From: JAUVXJ01 sp034430275 | GTDB taxonomy: Bacteria > Chloroflexota > Anaerolineae > UBA7937 > B3-Chlor | Assembly: GCA_034430275.1 (NCBI GenBank) | Contig: DAOUEW010000289.1 | Span: 1 to 22,398 of the forward strand | Length of the DNA stretch: 22,398 nt | Direction of reading: 5' to 3' | Shown here: positions 14,413-21,344 of the stretch, piece by piece | Position numbering within the stretch: the stretch's first letter is position 1 | Layout of the letters: each line of letters starts with the position of its first letter | The notes under the pieces: generated by a model | Database searches by the model: none | What the model was told of the DNA's origin: nothing | What the model saw: the letters and a program-made list of their open reading frames with translations, nothing else | Translations under genes and position numbers: made by a program

Positions 14413-14640
14413 ATGGCGAGCCCACCGGGGGTCAAGAGCCTCAACTACGAACGGGCCTTCCAAGCCATAGGTCGCCTGGCGGAGAAACAGAGGCTGCGCG
14501 ACGTCTGCATCCTGGAGGTTGAGGGAGGCATAGTGCTACAGGGGCGGGCCCTTCTGAGCACGCGAGACGCCTTCAATCTGGTCTTGAGAACCAAAGTGCT
14601 GAGCCACGAAGACCTGGATCAGATGATACGCGAGCTGTGA
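14413..14640 (+). CDS. Small protein of unknown function, paralogue A
   Basis: A 75-aa protein of a family I do not recognise. ATG 14413 lies 1 nt after the radical SAM stop, with GGAGGGAG just upstream, so translation is probably coupled. It is predicted soluble, with an N-terminal helix (YERAFQAIGRLAEKQ), a beta hairpin around DVCILEVEGGIVLQG and a C-terminal helix (HEDLDQMIREL). It aligns along its whole length with the next gene product: Y, IG, DV, E, E, G, LQG, D, M and RE are shared in register. It has no membrane segment. Its single Cys (32) is not part of a motif. It is not a plausible RiPP precursor because no Cys-, Ser- or Gly-rich core is present. Confidence 0.8.
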   Translation: MASPPGVKSLNYERAFQAIGRLAEKQRLRDVCILEVEGGIVLQGRALLSTRDAFNLVLRTKVLSHEDLDQMIREL

Positions 14641-14672
14641 GGAGAGTCCACCGGCTTGGAGAGGTAGGATAG

Positions 14673-14924
14673 ATGCAGAAGCTCTTCCAGGGCATGCTCA
14701 AGACAGACTACCAAGATGTCCTAAGGACGATCGGCCACTACATCGACGAGCATGGCTTCACGGACGTCCGAATCATCGAAACCGAGGATGGTCTGATCCT
14801 GCAAGGCAAGTTCAGTACGGGCGGGCCTCGGGGCGAGAAGAAGACCGAGACGTACTTGTTGACTGTGCAGGACGTGAGGGACATGATGAGGGAGGCCTAC
14901 ACTCGTCGAGGCACCAAGCTGTAG
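14673..14924 (+). CDS. Small protein of unknown function, paralogue B
   Basis: An 83-aa soluble protein, clearly related to the gene just upstream. YQDVLRTIGHYIDEHG matches the first helix, DVRIIETEDGLILQG the hairpin, and VQDVRDMMREA the last helix. It differs by a charged loop (GGPRGEKKTE, about 50-60) and a basic C-terminus. The family is not recognised. An ATG preceded by GGAGAGGTAGG supports the start. It lies 32 bp after paralogue A and 36 bp before rmlB, so all are probably on one transcript. The two proteins could form a heterodimer or act with the radical SAM enzyme; this is inference from adjacency and homology only. Confidence 0.8.
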   Translation: MQKLFQGMLKTDYQDVLRTIGHYIDEHGFTDVRIIETEDGLILQGKFSTGGPRGEKKTETYLLTVQDVRDMMREAYTRRGTKL

Positions 14925-14960
14925 CCCCGTGCGGTTCTCACTCGAGGGAGGTCTTGGATC

Positions 14961-15986
14961 TTGAAGAGTCTATTGATCACGGGTGGTGCCGGTTTCATCG
15001 GCAGCAACTTCGTGCATCACGTTCTGGAGAAGTACTCAGACGTCGACGTCGTCGTGCTGGACAAACTGACCTACGCCGGCAATCTGGACAACCTCCGGGA
15101 CGTGGCGGATGACCAGAGGTACAGCTTCGTCCACGGCGACATCTGCGACATGGAGCTGGTCGACAGGGTCGTTCAAGAACACCATGTCGAGGCCATAATC
15201 AACTTCGCCGCCGAGACACACGTGGACCGCAGCATTCTTGAGGCGGGGAGCTTCATCCAGACGGACGTCTACGGCACACACGTGTTGCTGGAGGCGGTCA
15301 AGAAGTTCGGACTGCAGAGAATGCTCCACGTCTCCACGGACGAGGTATACGGGAGCGTCACCGAAGGGTCGTCGGTAGAGACCGACAACCTGCTCCCCAA
15401 TAGCCCCTATTCAGCCAGCAAAGCCGGGGGCGACCTTCTGTGTCGCGCCTATCACGTGACCTACGGAGTCCCTGTAGTGATCACGCGCGGCTCCAACAAC
15501 TTCGGTCCCTACCAGTATCCCGAGAAAGTGATCCCCCTTTTCATCACCAACGCTCTGGATAACCAGCCACTGCCGCTCTACGGCGATGGGTTGAACATCC
15601 GGGACTGGCTGTACGTTCTGGACCATTGTGAAGCGATCGATCTGATGCTGCACGGGGGCCAGGATGGCGAGGTCTACAACGTCGGTGGCGACTACGAGCT
15701 GACCAACCTCGAGCTCACGGAGGCCATCCTGGAGAAGACGGGGAAGCCGAAGAGCCTCATCCACTTTGTGGAGGATCGACCAGGACACGATCGGCGCTAC
15801 TCCCTCGATTCCAGCAAGATCCACAAGCTGGGGTGGCGGCCTCGCCATGCATTCGCAGAGGCCCTCGAGGTAACCGTGCGCTGGTATGCCGAGAATCGCC
15901 AGTGGTGGGAGAAGCTCAAGACGGCGGAGTATCGGAGCTACTACCAGGAGCAGTACGGGACACGGCGGATTCTGTCCGACTCGTGA
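14961..15986 (+). CDS. rmlB: dTDP-glucose 4,6-dehydratase
   Basis: RmlB converts dTDP-glucose to dTDP-4-keto-6-deoxyglucose with bound NAD, in the cytoplasm. It is an extended SDR: GGAGFIGSNF (NAD-binding GxxGxxG, about 8-17), LDKLTYAGNLDNL, NFAAETHVDRSI, the catalytic HVSTDEVYG (T, D, E in STDEVYG), YSASK (YxxxK), and RGSNNFGPYQYPEKVIPLFI. At 341 aa it is complete. The start is TTG 14961, with GGGAGG 9 nt upstream; no ATG fits the N-terminal strand KSLLITGG. It completes the rmlA/rmlB pair; rmlC and rmlD are absent from the window. The last 71 nt overlap the convergent glycosidase gene. Confidence 0.95.
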   Translation: MKSLLITGGAGFIGSNFVHHVLEKYSDVDVVVLDKLTYAGNLDNLRDVADDQRYSFVHGDICDMELVDRVVQEHHVEAIINFAAETHVDRSILEAGSFIQTDVYGTHVLLEAVKKFGLQRMLHVSTDEVYGSVTEGSSVETDNLLPNSPYSASKAGGDLLCRAYHVTYGVPVVITRGSNNFGPYQYPEKVIPLFITNALDNQPLPLYGDGLNIRDWLYVLDHCEAIDLMLHGGQDGEVYNVGGDYELTNLELTEAILEKTGKPKSLIHFVEDRPGHDRRYSLDSSKIHKLGWRPRHAFAEALEVTVRWYAENRQWWEKLKTAEYRSYYQEQYGTRRILSDS

Positions 15987-17679
15987 AGGATATCACCGCT
16001 CGATGAACTGCTGAGGGGCCCTGGAACACGCAATAGCTATCGTCGAGCATGGTCTCCATATGGTGGTATACGCTCTGCCCATCTATGGAGACTTCTTCTA
16101 CTGTTGCCCTTCCCCGAGGGAGTAGAACCGCGACTCGGATGGGTCCAGGGTGGTTCGATCCGTAGTCAAGGACGATGACATCGCCCTCGTGCCTGTAGTC
16201 GTAGGAGGCGTAGAGCCCGGTGGCTGGCTGGAGGAGACGTATCTGGCCGTCGTGTTTGGAGAGTCGGGGCTCTAGAGCGACCCCGTCTTGGTCGATGGTG
16301 ACTCCGAAGAGTCCCCGTACGATCGCTTCTCCCACGGTGGCGGCCCCGCTGCCATAGTTGTGTGATCCCCAACCTGCGCCGGTGGACAACGACTGCCACT
16401 CGTAGATCTCTTGCGGGTGCAAGGCCCAATCCTGGGCCACGAGATGAAGATGCGCCCGCGCCAGAGTGGAATGGCCGTTCTCGAACTCCGCTGTGATCTG
16501 TACGCCGCCCCACCAGTCCCAGAGACCGCCGTTCTGATACTCGCCGCTATACATCTGTGGGTGAGCGAAGAAGCCGGGCGGGTAGGGTGGATAGACGCTC
16601 AGGCCAGGCTTCCCGGCCCCGGCGACCAGGCGCGCACGCTCCAGGCTAAGCAGAGCATCGTCCGTCTGCGCCGGATCGCTGAGGCCGACGTAGACGGCGA
16701 CCGCATTGGAGATGCTCACCATCTGATCCTCGGGGAAGGGATGGGTGAGGGGCGTGACGTGCACGTGGAGTAGGTAGAAGCCTCCATCCTCGTTCCACAG
16801 TTGCTCGTTGGTGGCCTGGCGCAGCTCCTGCGCTCGGTGGTGGAGGCCTTCTGCCCTCGCAGAGGCACCGAGCGTCTCGTTCATCTCCGCCAGCTCGAGC
16901 AGGACACGGTAGGTAAGGGCCTGGTCGTAGACAGAGCACGTCCAGTGGTCCGTCGCTGGATCGAGGTCCGTGGGAACGGTGGAGGGCTCGAACTTCACGT
17001 CTCCCCAGTCAGTGGTGTGGCCTCTCTTGATCAACCGGAGAGTGCTGTCGTACCGGTGCGCGTACAGCCAGTCCAGGGCAGCGTTCAGGCGAGAAAGGAC
17101 CGTCTCTCCTGCCAGCCTCTTCTGGAGCCAGTCGACGCCACCCGCCGTCTCGTAGTACTGGTACGCGGCGTGGATGAGGTGGACCTCCTCATCGGAGACA
17201 GCCGTGGCCTTGTCGATGTGGTGGTCAGGCGCTATGACGCCGCTAATAGCTCCCTCGCCGGGCACGTGCCCATCCTCGCTTCTGGTGGCAGTGGCATACT
17301 GCCTCAGCAGGAACTCCTCCACCGGGGTTCTGAGGTGTTCGTCGCCATAGAAGTAAGAGACCGCCGGCATCATGGTGGAGGTATCCCGAATGTAGATTTT
17401 CCCGTACTCCCGCGCCGGCATCAGGCCGGTGACCGTCCCCTCTGTGCCTTGAAACTCCGTCTCGCAGAGCCGAAAGGTGTGAAGGATGCTCTCTCTCATA
17501 ACATCGACGAGGGGATAGTCGGGGAGGTGCCAGGTGGTTTCCGTCGGAGGCGAGCCCAGCGCCTCGGCGTCTATAGGAGGCAACGTGGAAGCGGCGAGTT
17601 CCCAGCTGTGGTAGACGTAGGCACGTGCCAACATCACCGTCGCTAGCAGGAGCAGAAGTGGCAGGCTTCTAACGGCCAT
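15916..17679 (-). CDS. Membrane-anchored six-hairpin (alpha/alpha-barrel) glycosidase-like protein
   Basis: A 587-aa protein with an N-terminal hydrophobic anchor or signal (residues 4-22, SLPLLLLLATVMLARAY), so the catalytic part is probably extracytoplasmic. The body resembles six-hairpin glycosidases (GH15/GH63/GH78-like folds): KIYIRDTSTMMPAVSYFYGD (about 94-113), SDEEVHLIHAAYQYYE (162-177), RGHTTDWGDVKF (219-230, possible acidic catalytic residues) and NGGLWDWWGGVQ near residue 400. I cannot assign a GH family or substrate. ATG 17679 is chosen because it begins the hydrophobic segment. GTG 17691 is an alternative, and the frame's earlier extension lies inside the upstream gene. It starts 23 nt after the GT-C stop as the last gene of its operon. 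Its 3' end runs 71 nt into rmlB on the other strand. Confidence 0.75.
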   Translation of the reverse strand: MAVRSLPLLLLLATVMLARAYVYHSWELAASTLPPIDAEALGSPPTETTWHLPDYPLVDVMRESILHTFRLCETEFQGTEGTVTGLMPAREYGKIYIRDTSTMMPAVSYFYGDEHLRTPVEEFLLRQYATATRSEDGHVPGEGAISGVIAPDHHIDKATAVSDEEVHLIHAAYQYYETAGGVDWLQKRLAGETVLSRLNAALDWLYAHRYDSTLRLIKRGHTTDWGDVKFEPSTVPTDLDPATDHWTCSVYDQALTYRVLLELAEMNETLGASARAEGLHHRAQELRQATNEQLWNEDGGFYLLHVHVTPLTHPFPEDQMVSISNAVAVYVGLSDPAQTDDALLSLERARLVAGAGKPGLSVYPPYPPGFFAHPQMYSGEYQNGGLWDWWGGVQITAEFENGHSTLARAHLHLVAQDWALHPQEIYEWQSLSTGAGWGSHNYGSGAATVGEAIVRGLFGVTIDQDGVALEPRLSKHDGQIRLLQPATGLYASYDYRHEGDVIVLDYGSNHPGPIRVAVLLPRGRATVEEVSIDGQSVYHHMETMLDDSYCVFQGPSAVHRAVISFTSRTESAVSRTAPGSSSDTPPS

Positions 17680-17702
17680 CCGAGCGCGCACTGCCCTGGC
17701 GA

Positions 17703-19016
17703 TCAGCCTACCTTCTCTTCGACTGATGTGCTGAGGGTTCTGTAGATGCGATAGGTCATCCACAGGGAGGCCGCCGTCAGTAGGCTGCGGAAGATGGCGA
17801 TGACTGCTTTGTAGTTGGTGAACGTGTCGATGATCGACTCGGGCGCTGGAAGCTGTGAGAAGAAGGATGGATTCAGGGGCAGGAAGAGCCACCAGGTCGT
17901 CTGTGAGCTCCAGTTGAGGAGATAGAAGGCGTAGCCCACAACCTGGACCAGGTGAAACCAGAGCAGATCAGGTTGCTCGGCGATCTCCAAAGCCAGCAGG
18001 GGCAAGAGCGCGAAGAAGTACTGGGGGTTGAAGAAGGAGACGGAGAACAGGACCAGGAAGACCATAAGAGAGTACTTGCGCAGCACTGTATACGAGGACA
18101 GGTCCTTTTCCAGGCTGCTGAAGAACAGAATGGCATAGCCGATGACGAAGAGCACCAATTCGTCGTGAAGGATGATGGAGAGCTTCGCCGCGAGCAGGAA
18201 CTGGCCATGGGCGCGGTCCAACAGCGCAAGAATCCGCGGCATAGACCCAGATAGGACAGTCAGCAAGACGACCGCTGCGGCTACCACCAGGCCCAGGACA
18301 AGCCGCCGCTGCTTCCTGAGTTGTAGGAAGGCGCCCACGAGGAAGAAGGGCAGCAGGGCCGCGTCCATGATCCGGCTGACAAAAGCGAGCGCGAGTGCGA
18401 CGAGGGAAGAGAATGGTCGGACTCGCTGGAAGAGATAGAGGCTCAACAGGACGAAGAAGCCAGCCATGGCGTCGTAGCGACCGTAGAGGTAGGAGACGTA
18501 CAGACCAATGGGGTTGAACAGCCAGAACGCAAGAGCGAGGATGGCCTGCCTGGGACGCCTCCTCAGCAGGGCGAGGAGGATGAAGGCAGAGGCCAGGTCG
18601 AAAACCAGGTGGGGCAGTTTCAGCAAGAAAAGGGTAAGGTGTATCCTGGGCGCTTCGGCGATCTGCATACGCAGCTCGAAGGCCCCCTGGTACTCCTCCT
18701 GACCCATCACTGCCCACTCGTCAGGCCACACGGTCTCAGCCGGAGAAAGGACCGACTGAAAGAGCCATATCGTGACCCCGTAGAGGAGCTGAGGGAGCGG
18801 TTGTACGGACAGGTCCTTCGTAACCTGTCCGTGCAGGGCGAGGTTCTGCGCGTGGTACGTGATCCAGAACAGGTCCGGGTGGAAGGCGATGGGCATCAGG
18901 ACTACCCTAAGCAGCACACCGAGGATCAGCAGGATCAAGATGGCTCTCTTGAACGAGTCTTCGCGCTCGAGAGAGGGCACTATTTGGCGGTGGTCATAGC
19001 CTCTGAGTCGGTGCAT
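17703..19016 (-). CDS. Polytopic GT-C-like membrane glycosyltransferase candidate
   Basis: A 437-aa membrane protein with about 9-11 hydrophobic helices. The first helix (about 25-43) is followed by AFHPDLFW in the first external loop, where GT-C enzymes carry an acidic catalytic residue (D48 here). A later NPIGLYVSYLYGRYDAM segment, with aromatic and acidic residues between helices, is also typical of dolichol- or polyprenol-phosphate-sugar-dependent mannosyltransferase-like proteins. The donor and acceptor are unknown, and the assignment rests on topology and loop motifs. ATG 19016 has TAGGAG 4-5 nt upstream, and the start lies 6 nt after the molybdoenzyme stop, so the two are translated from one message. 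The glycosidase gene follows. Confidence 0.7.
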   Translation of the reverse strand: MHRLRGYDHRQIVPSLEREDSFKRAILILLILGVLLRVVLMPIAFHPDLFWITYHAQNLALHGQVTKDLSVQPLPQLLYGVTIWLFQSVLSPAETVWPDEWAVMGQEEYQGAFELRMQIAEAPRIHLTLFLLKLPHLVFDLASAFILLALLRRRPRQAILALAFWLFNPIGLYVSYLYGRYDAMAGFFVLLSLYLFQRVRPFSSLVALALAFVSRIMDAALLPFFLVGAFLQLRKQRRLVLGLVVAAAVVLLTVLSGSMPRILALLDRAHGQFLLAAKLSIILHDELVLFVIGYAILFFSSLEKDLSSYTVLRKYSLMVFLVLFSVSFFNPQYFFALLPLLALEIAEQPDLLWFHLVQVVGYAFYLLNWSSQTTWWLFLPLNPSFFSQLPAPESIIDTFTNYKAVIAIFRSLLTAASLWMTYRIYRTLSTSVEEKVG

Positions 19017-19022
19017 GGTCTC

Positions 19023-21029
19023 CTAGAGCCTCTCTACGCGGCAGCGCATGTCTCGATAGGGAGGTGTGGCGGCCAAAGGATCGCAGGAGAGATCGTCGAC
19101 CAGCCAGTTGGCGTTGTGCGCTCCCGTCCAGCCGTGGGGGATGGACACGGTGCGGGGATGCACGCCGTCAACCACCTTGGCTCTGTAGGCCGCAGCGCCG
19201 ACCGTGGTCTCCAGCCTCACCTCGTCCCCGTCGCTAACGCCTATGTCCGAAGCCAGGGAGGGGCTGATCTCGGCCAGGGGCTCGGGATGCGCCCTGCGAA
19301 GGTCGGGGATGTTGCGGTGCTGGGAGTGGTAGAACTGCGGCACTCTCGCTCCAGTGATCAGATAGTATGGATAGATCTCGTCGTTTGGCCAGTCCAGTGG
19401 GGCAGTGGGCATAGGATCGAATCCCTGCTCCGCCAGCGCCGCACTGTAGAGCTCGATCTTGCCCGAGGGTGTGGTGAAACCCTTCTCGAGCGTGCGGCCG
19501 TTGGCCGCAGGCGTGGCCAGCTCGTATCCGGTCCAGCCTGCTCGTTCAAGCACGGCCTCAACGACCTCCTCGTCGCTGGTGAAGGGGAAGAACTGCCCGT
19601 AGCCCAATCTCTGACCGAGCAGGGACAAGGATTTCCATTCGGGAAGGGCCTCCCCAGCGGGTGGGATCACCGGCCTCCTGGTCCGCACCGGGTAGTCTGT
19701 TCTCAGAGATTGGACACTGATCTCGCCCTTCTCGAGGAAGGTACAGCCTGGAAGGAGTACGTCGGCCAGTTCGGCTGTCCCGTTCATGAATAGGTCGTGA
19801 ACAACCAGCAGGTCAAGGCTGGACAGGGCTTGGTGGGCTTTGCCCGTATTGGGAAAGCAGGACATGGGATTCCCTTCGATGACGATCAAGCCTCGGACGG
19901 GGTAAGGGTTCTCGCTCAGGATGACCTCAGGGAGCATGGCGCTGGCGTCTCTAGCCAGTGGGTATCTGTCCCGCCAGAAGCTCTTCGCTGGCTGCGGAAG
20001 GTCGTCAGGCACGGGGAGGCTCTTGAGGCTGCGATAGGGTGTGAGCATCAGTCCCCCACGCACATCTACGTTCCCGGTGATGGCCATGAGTATGGCCATG
20101 GCCCGCAGAGTCTGGGTGCCGTTCCGGCAGTGCTGCACGCCTTGCCGTCTTTCCAGAGCTGCGGGCTTGGAGCGGGCAAAGTCCTCCGCCAGTCGCTCTA
20201 TGGATGCAGCAGGAATATCGGTGATCTCCTGTGCCCATTGAGGAGTGTAGGGGGCGATGTGCTCGGCCAACCGGTCGAACCCGTACGTGTGGGCCGCCAC
20301 GAAGTCCTCGTCGTAGAGGTTCTTCTCTATGATGTGCTGGATCATCGCCAGACCCAGTGCGAGATCGGTGCCTGATCTGATCTGGAGATAATGATCGGCT
20401 TTGACAGCGATGGGTGTACGTCGTGGGTCGATGACTGCCAGCCTGGCCCCATTCCTCCGCGCGCTGATGATGTCACTGTTGATTCCGTGGTAGCGATGCA
20501 TGTGGGTGGCGGGAGGGTTGGTGCCCCACAGTATGATGTAGCTGGCGTTTTCGAGGTCGCACCAGGGCATAGGAGGCCGGCCAAAGGTGTTGCTGTAGGC
20601 CAGAATCTTGGGTCCCACGCAGATAGACCAGGTCCCGGTGACGTTTGGCGTGCCGTAGAGCTTGGACAGGCGGCGGAGCACAGCGTCATCCACCACCTTG
20701 GCGGTCGTGCCGTGATAGAAGACGAGGGCTTCAGGGCCGTACCGTTCCTTGATCCTCTCCATCTTGTCAGCGATGAAGTCTATTGCGTTCTCCCAGGAAG
20801 TACGCTGGAAGGCACCGCCCTTCTTGTCTCTGATCAGTGGATGGAGCAGGCGATCCGGGGCGTACAGTATCTGTGGTGCGTGGCGTCCCTTGACACATAG
20901 CTTGCCCCGGCTCCATCGGTCTTCGGGGTCACCTGCCACTCGGACGACTCTGCCGGCTTCAACGTGAACGATCATGCCACACTCGGCGCGGCAGATCTGA
21001 CAGAAGGTTCGAGCGGCCTCGGCGCACAT
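19023..21029 (-). CDS. Molybdopterin-dependent oxidoreductase (DMSO reductase superfamily)
   Basis: A 668-aa catalytic-subunit-type protein with bis-MGD cofactor folds. The N-terminal 4Fe-4S site is C10-x2-C13-x3-C17 and C45 (in RGKLCVKG). SICVGPK places Cys137 where the molybdenum or tungsten ligand lies in this superfamily. ILWGTNPPATHMH, IDPRRTPIAVKAD, RSGTDLALGLAM, VIEGNPMSCFPN and a C-terminal MGD-binding domain with SIPHGWTGAHNANWL follow in the normal order. No twin-arginine signal is present, so it is likely cytoplasmic. There is no adjacent ferredoxin-like or membrane subunit. The reaction is not determinable; the thiosulfate/polysulfide reductase and acetylene hydratase-like branches are candidates. 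TGGAG lies 8 nt before the ATG. It is the first gene in the operon with the GT-C protein and glycosidase. Confidence 0.88.
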   Translation of the reverse strand: MCAEAARTFCQICRAECGMIVHVEAGRVVRVAGDPEDRWSRGKLCVKGRHAPQILYAPDRLLHPLIRDKKGGAFQRTSWENAIDFIADKMERIKERYGPEALVFYHGTTAKVVDDAVLRRLSKLYGTPNVTGTWSICVGPKILAYSNTFGRPPMPWCDLENASYIILWGTNPPATHMHRYHGINSDIISARRNGARLAVIDPRRTPIAVKADHYLQIRSGTDLALGLAMIQHIIEKNLYDEDFVAAHTYGFDRLAEHIAPYTPQWAQEITDIPAASIERLAEDFARSKPAALERRQGVQHCRNGTQTLRAMAILMAITGNVDVRGGLMLTPYRSLKSLPVPDDLPQPAKSFWRDRYPLARDASAMLPEVILSENPYPVRGLIVIEGNPMSCFPNTGKAHQALSSLDLLVVHDLFMNGTAELADVLLPGCTFLEKGEISVQSLRTDYPVRTRRPVIPPAGEALPEWKSLSLLGQRLGYGQFFPFTSDEEVVEAVLERAGWTGYELATPAANGRTLEKGFTTPSGKIELYSAALAEQGFDPMPTAPLDWPNDEIYPYYLITGARVPQFYHSQHRNIPDLRRAHPEPLAEISPSLASDIGVSDGDEVRLETTVGAAAYRAKVVDGVHPRTVSIPHGWTGAHNANWLVDDLSCDPLAATPPYRDMRCRVERL

Positions 21030-21061
21030 GGGTGTTACTCCAGCTCAGAGTCGTGGGCAGG

Positions 21062-21090
21062 ATTATAAGCGCCATACGATGCCGGGGCAA
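21062..21090 (-). promoter_or_regulatory. Sigma70-type promoter of the molybdoenzyme operon
   Basis: On the minus strand, TTGCCC (21085-21090), a 17-nt spacer and a consensus TATAAT (21062-21067). The predicted start of transcription is near 21055, with a leader of about 25 nt. The bases following the -10 (TATAATCCTGC) are the same as at the tsaE promoter. Confidence 0.75.
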
Positions 21091-21160
21091 GCACTTGTGT
21101 GGAGAGTGTGGATGAGCGGCACCGAGATAGACCTCGCGCCGGACTCAAGCGGACGCGTAG

Positions 21161-21181
21161 GGGCGGGTCTCAGACCCGCCC
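21161..21181. repeat. GC-rich palindrome, possibly a dispersed repeat
   Basis: GGGCGGGTCT (21161-21170) and AGACCCGCCC (21172-21181) are exact inverted arms around one base. It is not followed by a T tract on either strand and lies between divergent genes, so a terminator is unlikely. Similar GGGCGGGTCT palindromes are known to me as dispersed intergenic repeats in some bacterial genomes; that this is one is inference. Only one copy is present in the window. Confidence 0.5.
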
Positions 21182-21327
21182 TGACAGGAAGGCAGGCACG
21201 CTCTTACGGTATGGTGCGGATCGAGAGCTTGAGGACGTGGTCACCGGGTAGGTGAGGACCAGCGCCGGGAACTGGGAAGCCGGCTTCAGCCGCCGCCGCG
21301 CTCTCCCTGTCCCTACAACACAAGCTG

Positions 21328-21344
21328 TGATAGAATCTCGCCGT
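21328..21344 (+). promoter_or_regulatory. Extended -10 against the start codon (leaderless promoter candidate)
   Basis: TGATAGAAT (21328-21336) is an extended -10 (TG-n-TAGAAT) ending 8 nt before ATG 21345. Transcription would begin about 1-2 nt before the ATG. There is no Shine-Dalgarno sequence and no clear -35. Confidence 0.6.

Larger units (their letters stand above)
21030..21344. other. Divergent intergenic region
   Basis: This stretch of over 300 bases contains no supportable gene. It holds the molybdoenzyme promoter (21062-21090), a near-perfect palindrome (21161-21181) and the -10 box of the TIM-barrel gene (21331-21336). The remaining sequence has no feature I recognise. Confidence 0.6.

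Noticed and set aside
14413..14924. Small proteins as RiPP precursors of the radical SAM enzyme
   Set aside because: Both look globular and conserved along their full length, with no leader/core division or Cys/Ser/Gly-rich core, and the enzyme has no visible SPASM-type cysteine-rich tail.
16801..19793. Long plus-strand open frames (281 and 394 codons) opposite the glycosidase, GT-C and molybdoenzyme genes
   Set aside because: They are antisense to recognised genes, have no domain signatures and cross the gene boundaries.
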